Part shown: positions 60,843 to 64,000 of the stretch, piece after piece
How the letters are laid out: each line of letters starts with the position of its first letter
Numbering within the stretch: position 1 is the first letter of the stretch
Assembly: GCF_003323715.1 (NCBI RefSeq)
Contig: NZ_QOIN01000046.1
Location: 488,069 to 552,068 of the forward strand
Source: Streptomyces diacarni
GTDB lineage: Bacteria; Actinomycetota; Actinomycetes; Streptomycetales; Streptomycetaceae
Reading direction: 5' to 3'
DNA length: 64,000 bases
The notes under the pieces: model-generated
The model's input: only the letters and a program-made list of their open reading frames with translations
What the model was told of the DNA's origin: nothing
The model's database searches: none
Translations under genes and position numbers: made by a program

Positions 60843-62378
60843 TCAGCGGAGCATCGCCGTGACCGTCTCCACGGTGTCGGCGTCCTCGGGGCGCTTGTCC
60901 TCCCGGTAGCGCACCACGCGTGCGAACCGCAGCGTGACGCCCTCCGGGTAGCGGGTGGAGCGCTGCACCCCGTCGAAGCCGATCTCCACCACCTGCTCGG
61001 GCCTGACCCGCACGCCCCAGGCGGTCTCCTCGGACGACAGCTCCCCGAGGCGTTCGGTCTGCCAGGCCAGCAGCGCGTCGGTCAGGCCCTTGAACGTCTT
61101 GCCGAGCATGGCGAACGTGCCGTCCTCGCGCCGCGCCCCCAGATGGAGGTTGGACAGCTTGCCCGCGCGGCGCCCGTGCCCCCACTCGGCGCCCAGCACC
61201 ACCAGATCGAGCGTGTGCACCGGTTTGACCTTCAGCCAGGAGGCCCCGCGCCGCCCGGCGGAGTAGCCGGCGTCCAGCGCCTTGACGACCACGCCCTCGT
61301 GCCCGCGCGCCAACACCTCCTCTGCGAACGCCCGCACGCCGGCGCGCGCCTGCTCGTCCTGCGGGTCGGGCACCGGCACCCGGCGCACCCGCCGCTCCTC
61401 GGGCAGCACCCGGGCGAGCGCGGCGTGCCGCTGGACCGACGGCCGCTCCAGCAGGTCCTCGCCGTCCAGGAACAGCACGTCGAAGAAGACCGGGTGCAGC
61501 GGCAGTTCGCTGCTGGCTCCCGCCACGTCGAGCCGGGAGGCCACCCGCCCCGAGACCTCCTGGAAGGGGCGCGGCCAGCCGTTCTCCGCCAGAGCGATCA
61601 CCTCGCCGTCGAGCACCGCCTGGCTCGCGCCGGCCTGCCGGGCGACCTCGGCGGCCTCCGGCAACCGGTCGGTGATCTCCTCCAGGGTGCGGGTGTAGAC
61701 ACGCACCCGGTCGCCGTCCTTGTGCACCTGCACCCGGATGCCGTCCAGCTTCTCCTCGACCGCGCACGGCCCCACCTTGTCGAGGGCCTCGTCCACGCTC
61801 CGCGCGGTGTGCGCCAGCATGGGCAGCACCGGCCTGCCCACCTCGATCCCGAACCGCGACAGGGCGCCGGGCCCCTCGGCCAGCAGCGCCTGCGCGACCG
61901 TGCCGAGCGAGCCGCCGAGCATCACCGCACGCCGCACCTCGCCCGGCTCGGCGCCGATGGCGGCGGCCAGCCCCTCGACGGCGAACGCGTCCAGTGCGCC
62001 CTGCCGCAGTTCGCCGCCGATCAGCCGTACCAGGAAGTGCTGTTCGTCGGCGGTGGCCCGCGCCAGCAACGCGTCCAGCCGCTGTTTGCGCGCGGCCTGC
62101 GCCCCCTTGCCGCTCACCCCGGCCAGGGCGGCGAACGCGGCGTCCGTCTCGGCGATGGTCAGCGTGGGCCGCGCGGCAGGCGGCGGCATCTCGCGCAGGG
62201 TGCTCCAGCCGACGCCGGTGCGGCGCTGGGGAAGACGTCCGGCGAGGTAGGTGACCACGACGGGCACCTCGTCGGGCCCGGTGCGCCCGAACAGCTCGGC
62301 GAGCAGCGACACCTTCTCGTTGCGGCCGGACGCCTCGGTGATCCGGGCGGACGTGCGTGCGATGTCTGCCAGCAGCAT
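60843..62378 (-). CDS. ATP-dependent DNA ligase
   Basis: A 511-residue enzyme. The N-terminal helical DNA-binding domain starts MLLADIARTSARI. The adenylation motif is EEKLDGIRVQVHKDG with nucleophile Lys at residue 210. Further nucleotidyltransferase motifs are DGEVIAL, FFDVLFLDG, EGVVVKALDAGY and WLKVKPVHTLDLVV. It seals nicks and joins breaks; besides the NAD-dependent LigA it is a repair ligase. ATG at 62378; the frame remains open far upstream into the TetR gene, but the conserved start is MLLADIA. Confidence 0.93.
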   Translation of the reverse strand: MLLADIARTSARITEASGRNEKVSLLAELFGRTGPDEVPVVVTYLAGRLPQRRTGVGWSTLREMPPPAARPTLTIAETDAAFAALAGVSGKGAQAARKQRLDALLARATADEQHFLVRLIGGELRQGALDAFAVEGLAAAIGAEPGEVRRAVMLGGSLGTVAQALLAEGPGALSRFGIEVGRPVLPMLAHTARSVDEALDKVGPCAVEEKLDGIRVQVHKDGDRVRVYTRTLEEITDRLPEAAEVARQAGASQAVLDGEVIALAENGWPRPFQEVSGRVASRLDVAGASSELPLHPVFFDVLFLDGEDLLERPSVQRHAALARVLPEERRVRRVPVPDPQDEQARAGVRAFAEEVLARGHEGVVVKALDAGYSAGRRGASWLKVKPVHTLDLVVLGAEWGHGRRAGKLSNLHLGARREDGTFAMLGKTFKGLTDALLAWQTERLGELSSEETAWGVRVRPEQVVEIGFDGVQRSTRYPEGVTLRFARVVRYREDKRPEDADTVETVTAMLR

Positions 62379-62458
62379 GGCCCCATCGTCGCCGATGCGC
62401 GCCCTGCCCGCCCCTCGCCGGGCGCCCACCGGCGGCGGGGAGGCTCGGAGGGGGGTTC

Positions 62459-63064
62459 TCAGGCGTGCGTGCGGAGAACCGCGTCCACCGCCACGTGGAG
62501 GGTCTCTCGCTCTCGTTCCGTGAGCGCGTCCTGTGCCGGCATCGCCCGCTCGAAGGCGAGCCCGTTGACGACGGTGGACAGGAAACGGGCGCTGCGCGGG
62601 ATGTCGTTCCCTGCCAGTGCTCCCTCCTCTGCCAGGGACGCCAGCCAGCTCTCGACGCGGTTGTGGGTGTCCCGCTCGATCGCCAGATAGGACTCGCGTA
62701 CCTGCTCGGTCTGCTCGGCGGTGACGAACGTCCTGACGGCGGTGGCCAGGGCCTCGCGTGCGTGCGGTCCGGTTCCCGCCGCTGCCAGGATCCCGCCCAG
62801 GCACTCGACGAGGCGGTCCCGGGCAGGCCGGGAGGTGTCGTCGATGCGGCTCGAGCGCGCGACCCAGTCGAAGATGCGGTGCGTCACCTCGTCGCGCAGG
62901 TCCCGCTGGGTGGGGAAGTGGTGGCGCAGCGACCCGGTGCTCACCCCGGCTCGCGCGGCGACCGCACGCACGCTCAGGCGTGCCGCCAAGCCGTCCTCGG
63001 CGAGGATGGCCGCGGCCGCGGCCAGGATCCGTTCCCGTGTGCTGGGCAGCTTCTCGTCGTTCAT
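62459..63064 (-). CDS. TetR family transcriptional regulator
   Basis: A 201-residue regulator. HTH at ~8-55: TRERILAAAAAILAEDGLAA, then LSVRAVAARAGVSTGSLRHHF. The C-terminal domain is of the BetI-like type. ATG at 63064. Three copies of a 17-bp palindrome lie 19-82 bp upstream of its start, so it surely controls itself and the divergent gene. That divergent gene is now a broken hydrolase, so the regulator may have lost its target. Confidence 0.88.
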   Translation of the reverse strand: MNDEKLPSTRERILAAAAAILAEDGLAARLSVRAVAARAGVSTGSLRHHFPTQRDLRDEVTHRIFDWVARSSRIDDTSRPARDRLVECLGGILAAAGTGPHAREALATAVRTFVTAEQTEQVRESYLAIERDTHNRVESWLASLAEEGALAGNDIPRSARFLSTVVNGLAFERAMPAQDALTERERETLHVAVDAVLRTHA

Positions 63065-63082
63065 CGTGCGGCCATCCTTTCA

Positions 63083-63145
63083 CTAACACATCGTACTAGC
63101 ACGCCGTGCTAGTGTGTCGCCACGTCCACCAACACAGCGTGTTGG
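63083..63145. promoter_or_regulatory. Three TetR-type operators in the tetR-hydrolase divergent region
   Basis: CTAACACATCGTACTAG (63083-63099), CTAGCACGCCGTGCTAG (63096-63112) and CCAACACAGCGTGTTGG (63129-63145) share the pattern CYARCACRNCGTRYTRG. The second and third have perfect arms, and the first two share a CTAG of four bases. Confidence 0.85.
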
Positions 63146-63379
63146 CGGACGTCGGCTACGACGCAACGACGAGGAGGCGCCACGTGCCGCAGCGGTGGCG
63201 ACCGCCGTTGCGCCGAAGGCCGCGCCCAGCCGGGTGACGGCCGAGAACGCAGGGGGTCACGGCGGCGGCAACCGCCCGGGCGCGCACTGTCCCCTCGGCC
63301 CCGCCACCACCGGCTCCTTGACGCGGCACGGTCATGGCGCCGCCCACCCGAACGACCAGCGCCGGAAGAAGGACACCGG

Positions 63380-63844
63380 ATGAAGACGCACCGCAACGCC
63401 CTGGCGCTCACCCTCGGCGCGGTCTACGCCACGCTGTTCCCCCGGCGTGGGGACCGGATCGTGCTCGACAGCAACCTCGGCCCCGGCGGCTACGACCGCA
63501 CGGCGTTCCGGCGGCTCGCGCGCGGCATGCACGACCGCTTCCCGGACTTCGCCGCCTACGCGGCCGAGCACCCGCGCTACGGGCTGGGCCGCACCCCCCT
63601 GCCAGGTCACGGCCACCTACCACCGGCTCGCCGCACGCCTGACGGCTCACCCGGTCGGCACCATCGACGGTACGAGCTTCCGCGGACTGACCTTCGACCG
63701 CCTCTTCAGCGACGCCTCACTGCCCGCGCTGGCCAAGGCGTGGCAGGACCTCGACCGGGGCGGATCCGGACCGACCCGCCGGAAGCGGGTTCCGAGAACC
63801 TGCTGGCCGGCCGCCACCACGTGCTCTGCGCTGACTCGCCCTAG
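63380..63844 (+). pseudogene. Decayed alpha/beta hydrolase (tripeptidyl aminopeptidase-like), truncated by an IS element
   Basis: The first frame reads LGAVYATLFPRRGDRIVLDSN, the motif after the nucleophile elbow of SlpD/Tap-like hydrolases, but the GxSxG segment that should come just before it is missing. At about 63600 the reading must change frame to continue as QVTATYHRLAARLTAHPVG and FRGLTFDRLFSDASLPALAK. At about 63770-63790 it must change back to reach SENLLAGRHHVLCADSP. The sequence then runs into an IS end. The upstream part (63184-63379) keeps no recognisable N-terminal half. It cannot make an active enzyme. Confidence 0.8.
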
Positions 63845-64000
63845 GAGTTGTCTTCAAATGTCACGCCCACATCAGGAGTGAGGCGAGGGTGACGGCTGCT
63901 TGGTAGGACTCGGCGGTCTTGTCGTAGCGGGTCGCGATGCCACGCCACTGCTTGAGTCGGTTGAAGCACCGTTCCACGACGTTGCGCCGCTTGTAGAGCT
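63841..64000 (-). mobile_element. IS5-family insertion sequence, right part
   Basis: From CTAGGAGTTGTCTTC the sequence changes from the hydrolase remnant to a transposase gene that runs off the window. The boundary near 63841-63845 is inferred from where hydrolase similarity stops. The other end, inverted repeat and target duplication are outside the window. Confidence 0.75.
63861..64000 (-). CDS. IS5-family transposase, C-terminal fragment (cut by window end)
   Basis: On the minus strand the frame encodes LYKRRNVVERCFNRLKQW and RGIATRYDKTAESYQAAV, ending SLLMWA and a stop at 63861-63863. YKRRNVVERCFNRLK contains the Y-(2)-R-(3)-E-(6)-K signature of IS4/IS5-type DDE transposases, which includes the third catalytic Glu. 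The N-terminal part lies beyond 64000. Confidence 0.88.
   Translation of the reverse strand, partial: LYKRRNVVERCFNRLKQWRGIATRYDKTAESYQAAVTLASLLMWA

Noticed and set aside
60843..63089. A 748-residue ligase fused to an N-terminal domain
   Set aside because: The extra 237 residues are the antisense-free alternative frame of the tetR gene on the same strand; the conserved ligase start MLLADIA is at 62378.
63114..63383. A separate 89-residue gene divergent from tetR
   Set aside because: It begins inside the operator region, has no recognisable domain and an atypical composition; more likely degraded 5' sequence of the hydrolase pseudogene.

Overview
This 64 kb window is chromosomal DNA from a Streptomyces or very close relative. 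The base composition is very G+C-rich with strong third-position G/C bias. Recognisable actinomycete families include a hopanoid operon, a conservon, WhiJ-like/DUF397 regulators, DUF574 methyltransferases, an Rpf-type muralytic enzyme and HelR. No rRNA, tRNA, CRISPR array or origin was seen.

Layout. 1-5.0 kb: a co-directional set (nucleotidyltransferase, sn-glycerol-1-phosphate dehydrogenase-like enzyme, CDP-alcohol phosphotransferase, GT2 glycosyltransferase, two-gene ABC-2 exporter) that looks like a pathway making and exporting a cell-envelope polymer built on a CDP-activated polyol phosphate. 5.0-8.1 kb: an MMPL exporter and a divergent TetR regulator with two operator-like palindromes between them. 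8.2-18.3 kb: a hopanoid operon (hpnC, hpnD, hpnE, polyprenyl synthase, shc, hpnG, hpnH, hpnO-like). ispG and dxs, which lie between hpnH and the aminotransferase gene in S. coelicolor as I recall it, are absent here. 18.4-21.2 kb: metE behind a clear cobalamin riboswitch. 21.2-22.9 kb: a tyrosine phosphatase and AlkB. 23.0-26.5 kb: a conservon (CvnA, B and C homologues) lacking the usual GTPase. 26.5-30.7 kb: a Tat-type secreted beta-galactosidase and an alpha/beta hydrolase. 30.7-33.7 kb: a GGDEF-EAL protein translationally coupled to a DUF574 methyltransferase. 33.9-39.2 kb: a five-gene ABC importer whose promoter carries a near-perfect Nur box, so probably the nickel system nikABCDE. 39.3-45.1 kb: an Rpf/LysM/M23 wall hydrolase, a DUF6227 protein, a FAD/Rieske oxidoreductase and an acyl-CoA dehydrogenase. 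45.3-51.9 kb: a regulatory island with three more DUF574 methyltransferases, two WhiJ-like/DUF397 modules and an RsbW-like ATPase. 51.9-62.4 kb: HelR, TetR, alcohol dehydrogenase, universal stress protein, NCS1 permease, aldo/keto reductase, HIT protein and ATP-dependent DNA ligase. 62.5-64 kb: a TetR regulator with three operator copies, a decayed alpha/beta-hydrolase pseudogene and the edge of an IS5-family element at which the pseudogene ends.

The main themes are envelope construction (polymer export, hopanoids, wall hydrolase), metal- or vitamin-responsive control (B12 riboswitch, Nur box) and developmental signalling (conservon, c-di-GMP, WhiJ-like modules). Several regulatory sites were read directly as near-perfect palindromes. 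Assignments of function rest on motifs recognised by eye; no database search was run.
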